DNA of 64,000 bases from Amblyomma americanum (taxonomy: Eukaryota > Arthropoda > Arachnida > Ixodida > Ixodidae). The translations under genes and the position numbers were made by a program. Below the pieces are notes generated by a model, which searched no databases, was not told where the DNA came from, and was given only the letters and a program-made list of their open reading frames with translations. Below, piece after piece: positions 1-11,296 of the stretch. The stretch covers positions 156,710,099 to 156,774,098 of the forward strand of contig NC_135502.1 in assembly GCF_052857255.1 (NCBI RefSeq). The letters run 5' to 3'. Numbering within the stretch: position 1 is the stretch's first letter; every line of letters starts with the position of its first letter.

Positions 1-1094
1 CCTTCGATAAATTATGTGCAACATTTCTTTCGGTAAATTTTTCTGTCATCCTTGTTCCTATGCGTTTTATTGCTTCATCCCCTTTTAGTCGAATACCCTG
101 ATCTGTAAAAATAGACCTTCTTTCTAGCCTAGTCTTATTACTCATTGCAATTAGATGCTTCCAGAACTTTTGAGCTGCTTTTCTATTCTTTTTATTTACT
201 TTTGACATCCAATGGGCACCTTTTCTTCTATATTTCTCATCAATCAAATAGGATGCTTCACTTCTACACTTTATGAAGGTATCCCATTTTCTGTCCACTT
301 CAACTTCCGATTCCCCCCTCTTCTTGGAATATCTGTGTTCCCTGGACGCCTCCTGACGTTCCTCTATCGCCCTCTTGACCTCCTCAACCCAACTACTCTT
401 GGGTTTGCATCTTTTCTCTTTAGCTTTACTCGCACCTCAGCTAGCTCTAGCTCCAGTAATCGAGTTAATTTGGTATAAGTCCATTCTGTTTCTCTATCCT
501 CAAAAATTACTTTCGCAGTTTGGCTGCTGCTTCCAATTGCTTTTCTGAGTAAAAATTCCCTCTGGTTGTTCATCTCGTTTCAGTGCTACATTGGTTTCTC
601 TTCTGAGACTCAACTTGATACGCTTGTGATCACTACCTAGACTTCTTTAACTATGTTCACCTATGCTCATTACCACTAATCTATTATACATCCCCTGTGA
701 CATTAGTGCATAATATATCGTCGAGTGGATACTCCCTGCCTCCCATGTTATGAGCCCTTCACACTTCTCGGTACTGTTGCATAAAACTATATCATGCCGG
801 TCACACATGTCTATCAGCATGCTTCCTGTCGAATCTCTGTTGCCATACAGGTCTTCTATATGTGCGTTCATGTCGCCTAATATAATTATCTCGCCCTGTC
901 CTCCTAGCTCATCAATGGCGATTACAATACATTCCAACATTTTCCTGTTTTCCTCTTTGGCATTAGCTCCTGTCCACAGGTATACAAAGCCAAGGGAGGA
1001 ACAGCGTTTGCACTCCCTCTACTGGACAGAAAGGCAGTCTTTTATGACAATTTGTTTCATATCGCCATGGTGTTTAAGCAGCCGTTCTATGAGG
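1..1094 (-). mobile_element. LINE fragment: endonuclease domain and linker, antisense
   Basis: Minus-strand remnant of a non-LTR retrotransposon. Positions 647-940 read as part of an APE-type endonuclease, with the motif GDMNAHIEDL and the later block ITWEAGSIHSTIYYALMS. In related elements the second block normally has an aspartate where the first of the two adjacent tyrosines stands, so a conserved active-site-region residue seems lost. Positions 364-573 read as the basic linker between endonuclease and RT. Frames are broken by stops and shifts between these blocks. The coding trace continues upstream to about 1090 (LLKHHGDMKQ block), stops at the 1109-1260 insertion and resumes for a few codons at about 1275. 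The RT should lie to the left of the window. The clade is uncertain; it may match the LINE 3' end at 24.2-24.9 kb. Confidence 0.72.
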
Positions 1095-1274
1095 TACCTA
1101 CTCGCTTGAGTAGATGAAGCGCACAAAAACACAGCACACAAGAAAGGATGACACGAGACACGCGCCTGTCTCGTGTCTTCCTTTCCTGTGTGCTGTGTTT
1201 TTGTGCGCTTCATCTAATCAAGCTATGAACCAACTTGCCCAAGAACGTGTCCTACTGAAATACCTACTCGCTTG
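1095..1274. mobile_element. 152-bp hairpin insertion with 14-bp target site duplication
   Basis: The 14-mer TACCTACTCGCTTG occurs at 1095-1108 and again at 1261-1274, bracketing a 152-bp insert. The insert contains a near-perfect palindrome: arms 1113-1160 and 1167-1214 (48 nt each, two mismatches) around a 6-nt loop, CGCGCC. About 46 bp of non-palindromic sequence follow and end in GAAA. Reading the flanking LINE across the duplication restores its minus-strand frame (C-I-R-Q-A-S-R-Y-L), which supports a true insertion. A 14-bp duplication suggests LINE-type integration rather than a cut-and-paste transposase. Confidence 0.75.
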
Positions 1275-3554
1275 CCGGATGCAATCTTTAGTGCAAGATA
1301 GACGTATACGGTAAAGAACGTTTTCAGCACAAGGTAGTAAAGGTTCACGGTGCTTTTTGTTGCAAACAGGGGGTGGTAGATCTCTAGAACTTACCATCGC
1401 CTAAAACCTCGCGAGCTTCATGTATGCGGAGATAACTTTTACACTGATTCTACTGGCAACCTTTTTCAGGTTGCGACTTACACTATGCTTGAAAGGAATA
1501 GTGCCGGTTTTCTTACCGTTTTTTTCTTTTGACCAAAACCATTATCTCCTTGCTTCTTCGCTGACATGCTACTGGTCACCGCTGATAATTGTGGTTGGTA
1601 ACCTGTGGCTAAAAGTCGTGAGACCTGGCTTTTTAAAGCTGCGGCTTTGAAATTGGTGGCATGACGGCACAGGCTGCTGATACCCCCTTGTCACTAAATT
1701 GGAATGAACAGTGCCACAGGGGAGGAGGAGCCTATTGTCTGCTGGTACAATGAGCCAAGAATTATGATGTGGTGAGGACTGAAGAGTGAGTTCTGAGAAT
1801 AGGGTCACCATTTTCTCACTCTTGTCAGTGTGAAAAATGCAGAAACAACAGTAGTGGGATCTGGCCAGTCAAAGTAATAATGCTGTAAATTCATGTACTC
1901 ATCTGCAAAAATTACAATTTTTGCGGTACCTAACCCTGCTAGGCACGTGCAGTTTTCTGCTGTAAAATGATAAAAATATGCAAGTCAAAATACGTGCAAG
2001 GCAGGAGTCATTGCAAACACCAATTTTTAAATAAAAATAGAACATTCCCATGTTGAGTAGGTTGACAGGCGTAGCGCCAAGAGTAATGAAAATTGAACTC
2101 TAGTACCAGTTCCGTTCTGAAAGAATAGAACTGTGTGGTTGCCAATGGCATCCTCTACACAGGCTACTACACTTCTTTTGTGAGGAAGAGAGTAACATAC
2201 AGGGCGATTTTTTTGTTTTTTATTTGAAGTGTGGGAGAGACGTCGGTGCGGTCTGTTGAGCTGGATTGTACAGCAAGGTGGACACTATATAAGTACACTC
2301 ATGTATAAAAGTTTCCATGATGCGTATTCGCAGAAAAAAAAATTCGTCCGTTTCCTACATAGCCAGTCAGATATGATCCGTATAGCATATGCAGCACACA
2401 TGTATCCTCATCTTCCTATGCATTTCATTAACCTCCTTCTTGTGACCGCTACATAATAAACTTTTTTTGCAAATCTGCATCCCGCAAATTTTTGTCCATG
2501 ACGGTACCTTATATGGATCAATATTTATATAATAAATAAATTAAACTTACTGAGCAAGCTTTTGTCTTTATATTTGAGGGGCCAGTTTATATTGCGAAAT
2601 CGCTGTCAAAATGGTACGTGCGCAGTTTTAATTTTTTTAAATAGGCAGTGTTGTTTAAAATACAGAGCATCAAATATATTTTTGAACCAGTTTTCAGATG
2701 CGTTTATATACGCATTTGAAAACTGATTCCGTTCGGTTTCCTGCATTGCCTAAATAAAATGGCGTCGATGCGTGTGGTGCCATCGTCGAAATGAGGTTAT
2801 CTTGTTCTGCATCATCAAATATACAAACTATGCCTGTATTCGATGCATAAGAAGTGGGAAGGACCATTTCATAGATATGCAATGCGGGAAAACTGGGAAT
2901 GCGTATTTTTGAAGTTCTATGTTTCAAACTATATATCGCCAATTGAAAAATTTTAATGCAAGCGCTTACCTTTGTTGTGGATGGGCGTAAATTTTGCAAT
3001 ATAACTTTAACGCCTGAAATAAAAATATAAAAGACTATTACTGAATTGAAGTTAATCCATCATCTAATTAATGATCGGTATGGGGCACATATTGTTCGTC
3101 TTGCTCTACAATCGAGTTTAACAGACCGCACTGATTTTGCTCTCACACTTTTGGAAATAAAAGTATGTAGAGGGTAAAAAAATCAGCCTGTTTATCTTTA
3201 TTGTCGATTGAGAAACGATGAAAGCCATTCTTAGGGGGGATAAGTTAGGGGTGAGGAGCCATTCTAAACACCAGTTTTGATTAAAAATTGAACATTCCCA
3301 TGTGGAGTACGTTGAGAGGTATAGCGTCAACAGTAGAGAAAATTGAACTCGAATACCTGTTCTATTCTGAAATGATACTAGGTTTGATGTATTGCTTTTA
3401 TAAAATAAAGGGATGATGACGATGATGATGATGAATCATAACGGATTGTCAATGGATAAAGTTTTATGTTTGCAACAGAAAACTTTCCGCCTGCCTAGCA
3501 CGATTGGGTGTCATAAAAATGATGATATAATGATTCATGGCTAAGGAGGGCAAA
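1275..3554. other. No recognisable gene; contains a dispersed direct repeat pair
   Basis: I see no convincing coding sequence. Short ORFs here are unsupported. A diverged direct repeat occurs at about 1998-2115 and 3243-3375; both copies contain AACATTCCCATGT followed by a related stretch of about 70 bp ending near a TTCTGAAA block. A short GAT-rich run lies at about 3412-3436. Confidence 0.5.
1998..3375. repeat. Diverged direct repeat pair (about 1998-2115 and 3243-3375)
   Basis: The two segments share several blocks in the same orientation: a caaacaccaat-like start, AACATTCCCATGT, a GTTGA-AGG-TAGCG block, and GAAAATTGAACTC, then a TTCTGAAA block. They are about 1.25 kb apart. They may be two copies of a short interspersed repeat or the ends of one larger unknown element. 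Confidence 0.55.
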
Positions 3555-4318
3555 TGAGACAAATACGCCGAGAAGAGTACGACAACACGACACAAGCGTC
3601 CACTCGCAACTGTATGTGTCTTGAGAACAAAGAGCAATATATATGCCAAAACGCGAAAAACAAAGCAACAAGAGACTAAAATTCAATGACACCTCACCGG
3701 GAACCTTAATCAGGAACAAAGTGCACGCGCATCAACAAGATATCTAAAGCAATGCAGTGAGCACTGGCACAAAAGAAATACACGGCAAAAAATGAAGTGT
3801 CGAGGAAAGCTATTTCATACGCATTATGAAGCATAAGAATTCCTTTCACCAATACCGCTCTAACCTGGCTGACCACTGCCGGAAATGTGCTCGGCTGGGA
3901 AAGTGTAAGTAATGCACGCCAAACTTTGAGAACACCACTGTTCTTTTTTCGCGCCATAATCAATTCACGCGTGATTTAAAGGAAGCGTATTACATCTAAA
4001 ATCAATTGACACGTGCATTAGCACCCCTTCATCACCCTAACATGCCATGAAATAGCTTTCCTCGGTGATACATGATTTTGTCTCGTGAATTTCTTCTTTC
4101 GTGCAGATGTTCACTGCATTGCGTTAGATATCTTGTCGATGCGTGTGCACTCTGTTTTTGGTGAAAATTCCTGGCGCGGCATCGTTGAGATGTAGTCTCT
4201 TGTTTGTTTGTATTTTCGCCTTTTTTGTAGATATTGCGGTTTTATCTCAACAAATGTTCAGTAGTGAGTGAGCACTTGTGTCGTGTTGTCGTCCTCTTCT
4301 CTATGTCTTCGTCTCTTT
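3555..4318. mobile_element. Foldback element with arms of about 270 bp
   Basis: The segment 3555-3822 is an imperfect inverted copy of about 4039-4318, with a spacer of about 215 bp. Clear matching blocks include GACAACACGACACAAG (left) against its complement near 4275-4292, CAAGATATCTAA against TTAGATATCTTG near 4128, and GAGGAAAGCTATTTCAT against its complement near 4046-4064. No protein is encoded in the arms. The structure is that of a non-autonomous foldback or long-TIR MITE; I could not define a target duplication. Confidence 0.7.
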
Positions 4319-5862
4319 TGCGCTCGTTAAACATGAATACGTACCAACTAGCACAATTGCTCACGTTATCGCTATATAGATGATTACATGGTCTCACTAT
4401 ATTATCACAATGGCCCACTTCCACCACTGCTGTTGTTTCTGCGTTTAGAGAGTGCTTCCAACCTCATTAGTTCAGCGCAGAGCTATAAAAATATAGCAGT
4501 GCCTTAGCTCGGCTATGCCAGGATACGCGTATCAAAAGCTAAGCTTGGTTAGCCTTGGTTAATCTTTATTGCAAGTTCAGGTTAGTCTGGTTGTTTAGCT
4601 GTGTTACTGGCAGGGACACTTTATTTTCAGGTCTTTTTAACGTCCCACAATCATTTTTGTCTAGCTATGTTGTTGTTGTTGCTTTAAAGACGACACATAA
4701 CGTGCCCTTCTCGCGGCGGCATATTCACGCCGTTTAGCCAGCCGTTCGGGGCGCTGTGCCTCTGTTTCCTGGGCGATTATTTTCCTCTTCATCTCGTTCT
4801 GACGTTGATTCCAGGCTTCCTTCTACTTAGAAGACTTGTTGCCGTCCATACTGCATCCTGAACTGTAGTTGCTGCGCACGCGAGCTCTCGTTTTCAATCC
4901 TCCGACATGTTATCAGGCATGCGACACAGCTGGCGAAGTGAGCGGAGGCGAGAGCAACGAGTGAAACAGTGTGACGTCATACCAAACAGAGGCGGCGGTG
5001 AGGCGCGCGGTGTGGCGTCATGCCAGATGGCGCAGCGAGCGTGCGCATCCACCCAGATGGGGCGGTTTCTAGGCAACGGCTCAAGATCTGTCTCTGTGCC
5101 TCGTCGGAGCACCGGCGCGGCGAAATCGCAAGTTCGCTGCCAGTAAATCTTTCGCTTTAAAATGGCTGTAGTTAGCTCTGATTAAACCCTGAGGGACGTG
5201 ATAGCTACATCTGGCCGAGTGGAACTCGCTCAGTTGAATTGAAAGTCTGTCTTTTGCCGCTCCGCTTCGCTTTGCGTTCCTTCTTCACCTTCGCCCAACT
5301 TGACACGGCGCATGCGCACAGATGTTGCACGCCGAGCCGCCAGAAGCAGTAGCTACTTTGCACCACGTGATCAACGCATGTGAGCAACTTGGCCGCCACG
5401 GAGCTCAAGTGGTTCCATGCTGAAGTGTCGTGGAGGTGGCGTAGTGTGGTACAAAACAAATTGGAAGGGACACTTAAGCTCCACCTCAAGAGTATAACGC
5501 GAGAGTGTTAATGGCTTAGTTGGCATATATACGGAACTGGTCATTCTCGACTCTACATTCACAGATCCCTGGGAGTCGTCATACTAATCCTGGCACAATG
5601 ACGCAGTAGTTAAGCTATGTGCTACAGCACTGCGCTGGCAGGTCCTGCCACCGATGCGGCTTGTGGGGCCCAGGTTGCTCTTCCCGAGCAGCCTCACGTG
5701 ACCAGTCATTAATTTACCTGCCAACTGAAATGGTGGTCAGATTCCTCACAATCCGAACAAGGCTACGCGGAGGAAGCGGAAGACGACGCTGCTCGATCTG
5801 TTGTCACCTCAGCTCAGTAATTTTGCCTTGTTTCCTAGTTATTAACTAGGTTATTTCTATCC
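4319..5862. other. No recognisable gene; locally CpG-rich
   Basis: Nothing is confidently coding. The stretch at about 4890-5150 is richer in CpG than its surroundings and contains several overlapping short ORFs on both strands, none with recognisable domains. It could be an old promoter or the decayed end of an element. 5200-5860 may include 5' flanking sequence of the LINE that follows. Confidence 0.4.
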
Positions 5863-6100
5863 TTGGAAGACGGCCGCGTCTTTAAGGCGGTACTGTCCCT
5901 ACGGGAAGGGTACGGCAGCTCTGGCGCCGGTATCCTTAAAGGGACATCGCCATCCGAAGGAGCCCAGTGGGGCGGAGGCGGCCACGGCATCACATGGTGG
6001 GGATCTGTCAGTCATCAGGGACGTCCAGCAGTGCAGTGCGTCATCATCGCTCAATGGGGACGACTCAACTAACGTCGCCTCTGACGAGGAAGTGGCTGAC

Positions 6101-7345
6101 ATGGCGGCAATGGACAACGATGGCTTCAAAGTGGTGAGTCATCGGAAGCACCGGACAGTCGGCATCCCAGTGATAGTTCTGCCAAAAGAGAAAGGTGTTG
6201 ACTTCAGAGAGTGGAACCCTATCAGGCTGTTCGATGATATTAAAGTACTACTGAGATCTGCTCCGATCCGCAGTCGCTTCACAACAAAAGGGGCTCTTCA
6301 TCTAGATATCTCAACGGAAGAGCAAGTAGACATTCTTCTGCGGTGCTCTCAGATCGGTGGCATACGAGTTCAAGCCCGGTTGCCCCACTCCTACATGACT
6401 AACACATGTGTTATAAGGGGAGTACAAGTGTGGTATTCGGAAAGTGCCCTTCTTGACTACTTCAGACCACAAGGAGTTCTGCACGTGCGACGGTTAATGC
6501 GTCGGGTGGAGCCTGGAGAACAACAATGGGCAGCGAAGCCTACAAACTCTATTGTGCTAACGTTTGCTCCCAACACCGAGTGCCCTGGAATAATTGACCT
6601 TGGTTTCACGAAACATGCAGTCCACGAGTTCGTTGAAACTCCTCCCCGGTGCTTCAGGTGCCAACGCTTTGGACATGTAGCGAGAGTTTGCAACAAAGAT
6701 CAGCGTTGCAAGCGGTGTGGTGGTGGCCATGATTACAAAGAGTGCAAGGCAGATTTTGCTTGCGCTAATTGTGGAGGTGACCATCCAGCGAGTTTCAGTG
6801 GCTGCACATTCCGTGTAAGCGCCTTACACCGTCGCAAGTCCTTCATTAGTGACCCCAAACAACAACCTACTGAGAAGCCGATACATGGAAGTGAAGAGTT
6901 CCCTGCGCTCGAGTCGCAAGCTCGGGACGTGGTAGCAAGCGACGTCGCTGCACGACCTGATCCGAGCAAGTCGGCAACGGCCTCCGAGGGTGAGCTGGCT
7001 GTTCGATCTGCTTCTGCAAAAAGTGTCCATGTTCCTCAGCGACCAGATCACAGCAAGACTCGACAACATGGAGGACATCCCCTTGCCTTAAAAGAGATGC
7101 AGACACCAGCTACCGTGGCCAAGAGTGGGTCCCAGTCCCCGTCTTTTGTCGAAGTGGTGCGCCAGCGCGTGCAGCAAAATAAGGAGCTCAAAAGCCGGAA
7201 TCTCTCCGACCTTCTAAGCGTTTTGTTTGATGTCCTGCGTTCATATAGCCAAGCGATGCTGTCTGGCACTTTGAAGAACTTTATACAGCTGGTGCTTTCT
7301 TTTGAGACCTTGATCACCGCCTTCGCAGAGAACTTCAACTCCTAG
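6101..7345 (+). CDS. LINE ORF1 protein (Gag-like, three CCHC zinc knuckles)
   Basis: About 414 residues from the ATG at 6101. This is the nucleic-acid-binding ORF1 protein of an I-clade LINE, which in this family packages element RNA. Three cysteine-rich knuckles lie in tandem near residues 183-236: CFRCQRFGHVARVC, then CKRCGGGHDYKEC, then CANCGGDHPASFSGC. The upstream part (residues about 60-170) has the RNA-recognition-like pattern usual for this class. The C-terminal third is low-complexity and charged. The frame stays open upstream of 6101 with no other ATG seen nearby, so the start is provisional. The TAG stop is followed at once by the ATG of ORF2 (TAGATG), suggesting coupled translation in the ancestor. 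The reading frame is uninterrupted, unlike ORF2. Confidence 0.82.
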   Translation: MAAMDNDGFKVVSHRKHRTVGIPVIVLPKEKGVDFREWNPIRLFDDIKVLLRSAPIRSRFTTKGALHLDISTEEQVDILLRCSQIGGIRVQARLPHSYMTNTCVIRGVQVWYSESALLDYFRPQGVLHVRRLMRRVEPGEQQWAAKPTNSIVLTFAPNTECPGIIDLGFTKHAVHEFVETPPRCFRCQRFGHVARVCNKDQRCKRCGGGHDYKECKADFACANCGGDHPASFSGCTFRVSALHRRKSFISDPKQQPTEKPIHGSEEFPALESQARDVVASDVAARPDPSKSATASEGELAVRSASAKSVHVPQRPDHSKTRQHGGHPLALKEMQTPATVAKSGSQSPSFVEVVRQRVQQNKELKSRNLSDLLSVLFDVLRSYSQAMLSGTLKNFIQLVLSFETLITAFAENFNS

Positions 7346-10300
7346 ATGGCTAGTTTTCTTCAACCTGTTGCAACTAAAAACCCTAGAAAAGTGCCGTTTA
7401 TCACACAATGGAACAGCGCTGGGATTATAAGTCGATTAGCAGAACTAAAATTGTTCTTGAAAGAGACCTGTGTTCCAGTACTGGCCCTCTCGGAGGCTGG
7501 CGTGCCAAGCGGGAGGTCTTTGCCGGGATAAGTCTCCCACAAGAATTGCAGCATAAAGTCTTTTTCCGCAGGAAGTGCCGCCCTTTACATAAGAAGGGAG
7601 ATTCCTCATGTGGCTTTGAACGTCACCGATCTTTGCACCGACAGTATTGAGGTAGTGGCATTGAGGATTCGGCTCGCCTTCCGAACTCTGTCCATTGCAT
7701 CAGTATACGTGTCCCCGCGGAAGAAGGTCGATATGGCTTTGTTCTTCCAGCACCTTTGTGACCGCTACCCAGCACCCAGAATCATCTGCGGTGACTTAAA
7801 CGCCCACCACCCTGCCTAGGGTGACAGGAACACAGATCCTCGCGGACGCCAACTTGTAAAAGTCATCGACAGTTTGGACCTGTGCGTGGCCAATGACGGA
7901 AGTCCCACTTTCTTTCGGCCTCCAACCTCTCCCACATCTATAGACCTAACCTTACATTCACCTGACGTCCGTGTGCAGTGGTCAACTAGAGCTGACCGAA
8001 TGGGAAGTGATCACTACCCGATATTTGTGTTTACTGCCGACTTCCATCTGCGTGGTCCTAAAATTTGCCATGTTGTTAATTGGGACAAATACAGGGAGCA
8101 CTTAGCCTGTGATTCCGGTGATGTGACAGGCAAAATGATTTATGCTAAGATGGCTGCTACCACGGCACTCAAGCTACCTGTTCATTTTCCGACTCCGGAT
8201 TTAAAACTCAGGAACCTCTGCGCAGCGCGCAGAAGAGCGGAGCGACAACTGTTGCGGAAGAAGGACGACAGAGCCTTGAAGACAACTTTCAACAGGCCTA
8301 ACTCTGCCATTAGACGTCATGCGAACAAGCTCTGTAGGTCCCAGTGGGCATTCTTTTGCGCTAGTTTGACTGTTTTCTCACCGATAACGAGAATTTGGCG
8401 TGTCGTTGGCAGTCTTGCTGGTGGCTCTCGTCCGAGTAAACCTTTCGAGGCGCTTGCATTGCGCACGCAGAAATATCTCGTGTGCTTGGCAGAGGAATTT
8501 GCAGATGCATTTGTAAATTCCAGACCAGGCATTCATCCCTGCGCTCTACCTGCTACGTCTCCGTCTGTTATGGACGCCCCGTTCACACTTCGAGAACTGC
8601 AGACAGCGCTCCGTAGCCTGCGGCGTCGCTGTGCACCAGGTCCTTACGGCATTACCAATCAAATGTTACAGAACCTGCCTCTTGAACACCGGAAGATGCT
8701 CCTAACCTATCTCAATCGAGTGTGGGAGCCTGGTGACGTTCCCCCTTCATGAAAGGTGGCTTGTGTAGTCCCACTGCTGAAGGCCAGCAAAGAGATGACA
8801 GACGCGGCCTCGTATCGTCCTGTATCGCTGACGTCGTGTGTGGCTAAGCTCATGGAGAAGATGACAAGTAAGCGTTTGTCTTGGTGGCTTGAGGATAGAA
8901 GTGCACTACCAACATGCATGACTGGATTCCGCACAGGTTTAAGCGCGCAAGATAGCGTCCTGGACTTGATAAGCCACATTGAACATCAGAGTGCTAGCTA
9001 TTTTTCTAGACGTATCAAAGGTTTATGATAGCGTCCTCCAGAGCTCAATACTGAATAGTCTGCAGGTCATAGGCGTACAGGGCTATCTTCTGCGATTCAT
9101 TCACTCATTTCTCAGTGATCGTAAATTTCGAGTGCGGTTAGGCAGTACAATGAGCTCCGAAAGGGCGGTATCGCGAGGGGTACCTCAGGGCAGTGTCCTG
9201 TCCCCAACGCTCTTCAATGTTGTCATGGCTGGTCTTCCCGCAAAAGTGCAAAAACATTGTAGGCATGTCCATATGTCGATATATGCAGAAGACATTTGTC
9301 TTTTGTTAACCGGATATCAACACAAATGCTTAGCTCTGTTAGCGCGACAGGCCGTGCTTTCAGTTAAAAAGTACATTCAAGGTGTTGGGTTGACTCTCTC
9401 GGTGGAAAAATTTGGCTTCGTCCTGTTTCCAGGTAGGGGACGACGGTATGCGCGGCTGAGCATAGACCTTGATCAGTCTTGCCTTCGTCAGGTTAACCAC
9501 TTACGTTTTTTGGGCGTCACTATTGACTCACGTCTACAGTGGCGACGAGCTGTGGACTCGATTGTGGCTTCAATATCTTCGCGTCTCAATGTGCTTCGTA
9601 GAGTTGCTAGTGAGCAATGGGGAAACCATCCTGATTCAATGATCAGGCTTCACGATGTCCTGGTGACAAGTCGCATAATGTACTAGCTCCCTTTAATTTC
9701 CCCCTCGGTATCGCAGCTGGAACGCCTTGAGGTTTTGCACAGAATGGGACTAAGGAGGGCTCTCGGCGTTCCGCAGGCTGCTCCAAACAATGCAGTACTG
9801 TATGAGTCTCAATCGAAACCTCTTCGGCTAGCCGCTTCACAAAGACTTTTGCTGCAAATTGGCCGCCTCAGAGAGACTGTTGCCGGGAGACCGCATCTAC
9901 AGCGCCTTCGAAAGATATCCGAGTCCCGGGCGTATTTGGCTTTAAATACTCTTCGTTCTTTGGGTCTCGACCTTCGAGATCGACCTAAGACGTTGAAGCC
10001 ACCTTGGTCCTTTCCGAGCCTCGATTGTTCCATGACAATTCCCCACGTTCGCGCTAAGCGGAATTATCCTTTAGCGGCAATGCGTTCGCTCGTACTGGAA
10101 CATCTTGAGACCGAATATGCCAGTCATCTTCAAATTTTTACAGACGGCTCTGTGGACAAGGTCAGAGGATCTAGTGCAGCTGCTTTTCATATTCCGTCTT
10201 TGAAGTATGATTGGTTTGTTCGTTTTACTAAATTCGTGTCCTCCACGATGGCCAAAAGCGTTGCCATTGAGGCAGCTCTAAAGAAGCTACGGTGTTGTAC

Positions 10301-11003
10301 GCCTCAACCTACTGCCATAATTACGGATTCAAAATCTGCCTTTCAAAGGTTAGAGTACGGCTTCCCCACTGATGCCTTGAGTCTTAGATCTCTACGTTTG
10401 GTGCAGAATCTACATAGCAAAGGCTTCTCTATACGTTTTCAAAGGGTGTCCTCGCACATAGGTGTCTTAGGCAACGAGATAGCGGACAACCTCGCCCATA
10501 CAGCTCTCTCCGGGATTCCAGTACATGGAGTCCCTCATGAAGTCAAGCAAATGTTCAGGGATGTGGTGTTGTGCCACTTCAGTTCTTTGTGGAGCTCTCC
10601 TCATCAGCCATGTGTGACCAAGGGTCTCAAAAGGTACCAAGCCACTTTGCTGCACCGTGTTCGCACGGATTCTGCTCGTACGCCGGCGTGGATGTATAAG
10701 ACTGGCCTAGCGTTGTCACCATTGTGTTCAACGTGTGGTGTGTGTGGTGACATAGAACATTACCTCTTGTGCTGTGCTTTGTACAACGCGGAACGGGCTG
10801 TGTTATTCGGATCCCTCAAGAAGGCAGGAGTTCCTCACAGTTCTCTTCAGGACATTGTTTCCCGCGCGGGAGCCAGTCGAGTAGAAATGATGCTTCTCGC
10901 CTTCTTCTATTTACCTGCCGGACACGGATTTGGCCTCCACATGGTGACCTCAGGAGTGTCTATTTGGGTTTTTGCTGACAGTGTTTCTGTGATTTCTATT
11001 TAA
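7346..11003 (+). pseudogene. LINE ORF2: endonuclease, reverse transcriptase, RNase H (broken)
   Basis: Endonuclease traces run from 7346 to about 8040 (ICGDLNAHHPA, then DRMGSDHYPIFV, the C-terminal SDH motif). RT runs from about 8600 to 9560, with FLDVSKVYDSV (motif A aspartate kept) and [16 protein letters not shown]. The catalytic box, normally Y-A-D-D, reads Y-A-E-D at 9282-9293. RNase H lies at about 10130-10510 with FTDGS, a glutamate in VAIEAAL, ITDSKSA and SSHIGVLGNEIADNLA, so all catalytic positions are present. A cysteine/histidine region follows near 10725-10770. Breaks: a frameshift between about 7520 and 7570, TAG at 7817, TGA at 8750, a frameshift near 8990 and TAG at 9684; the three stops look like single-base changes from tryptophan or glutamine codons. 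It cannot make a working protein. Confidence 0.85.
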
Positions 11004-11296
11004 GTGTCGCTACGGTGGAGCAATTGCCGGCAGCAACTGCAAGGCAAATCCCACCGGTAGTTTACAACCACTCAACTATACTCAACTCCTGACAATCCGG
11101 TGGGTAGGTTATGATGAGGTCACAAGGTGACATTACCTAGGTAGCTGCCCTAGCTTGTTTTTCTGGAGAATTTTTTGCTCACAACACCGTTGACAACGCA
11201 TTTTCGCAGAACGGGAGCCTTAAGTCTGTCCTTTAAAAGCTCTTCTTAAAGGATAGCGGGCACTTTGTATTTTGGAACAATGGAACCGAGTGCATA

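Larger units (their letters stand above)
5863..11160 (+). mobile_element. Near full-length I-clade (I/R1-like) LINE, inactive
   Basis: A two-ORF non-LTR retrotransposon. ORF1 (6101-7345) carries three zinc knuckles. ORF2 (7346-11003) carries APE endonuclease, reverse transcriptase and RNase H in that order. The RNase H domain and the ORF1 knuckles place it in the I superclade. ORF2 is broken by about two frameshifts and three nonsense changes and has a mutated RT catalytic box. The 5' limit near 5863 and the 3' limit near 11160 are estimates: I saw no clear poly(A) or short-repeat tail and no target duplication. Confidence 0.8.

Noticed and set aside
4894..5146. CpG-rich block as a gene promoter with a first exon
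   Set aside because: No donor-acceptor pair or downstream exon could be connected; kept only as a note.
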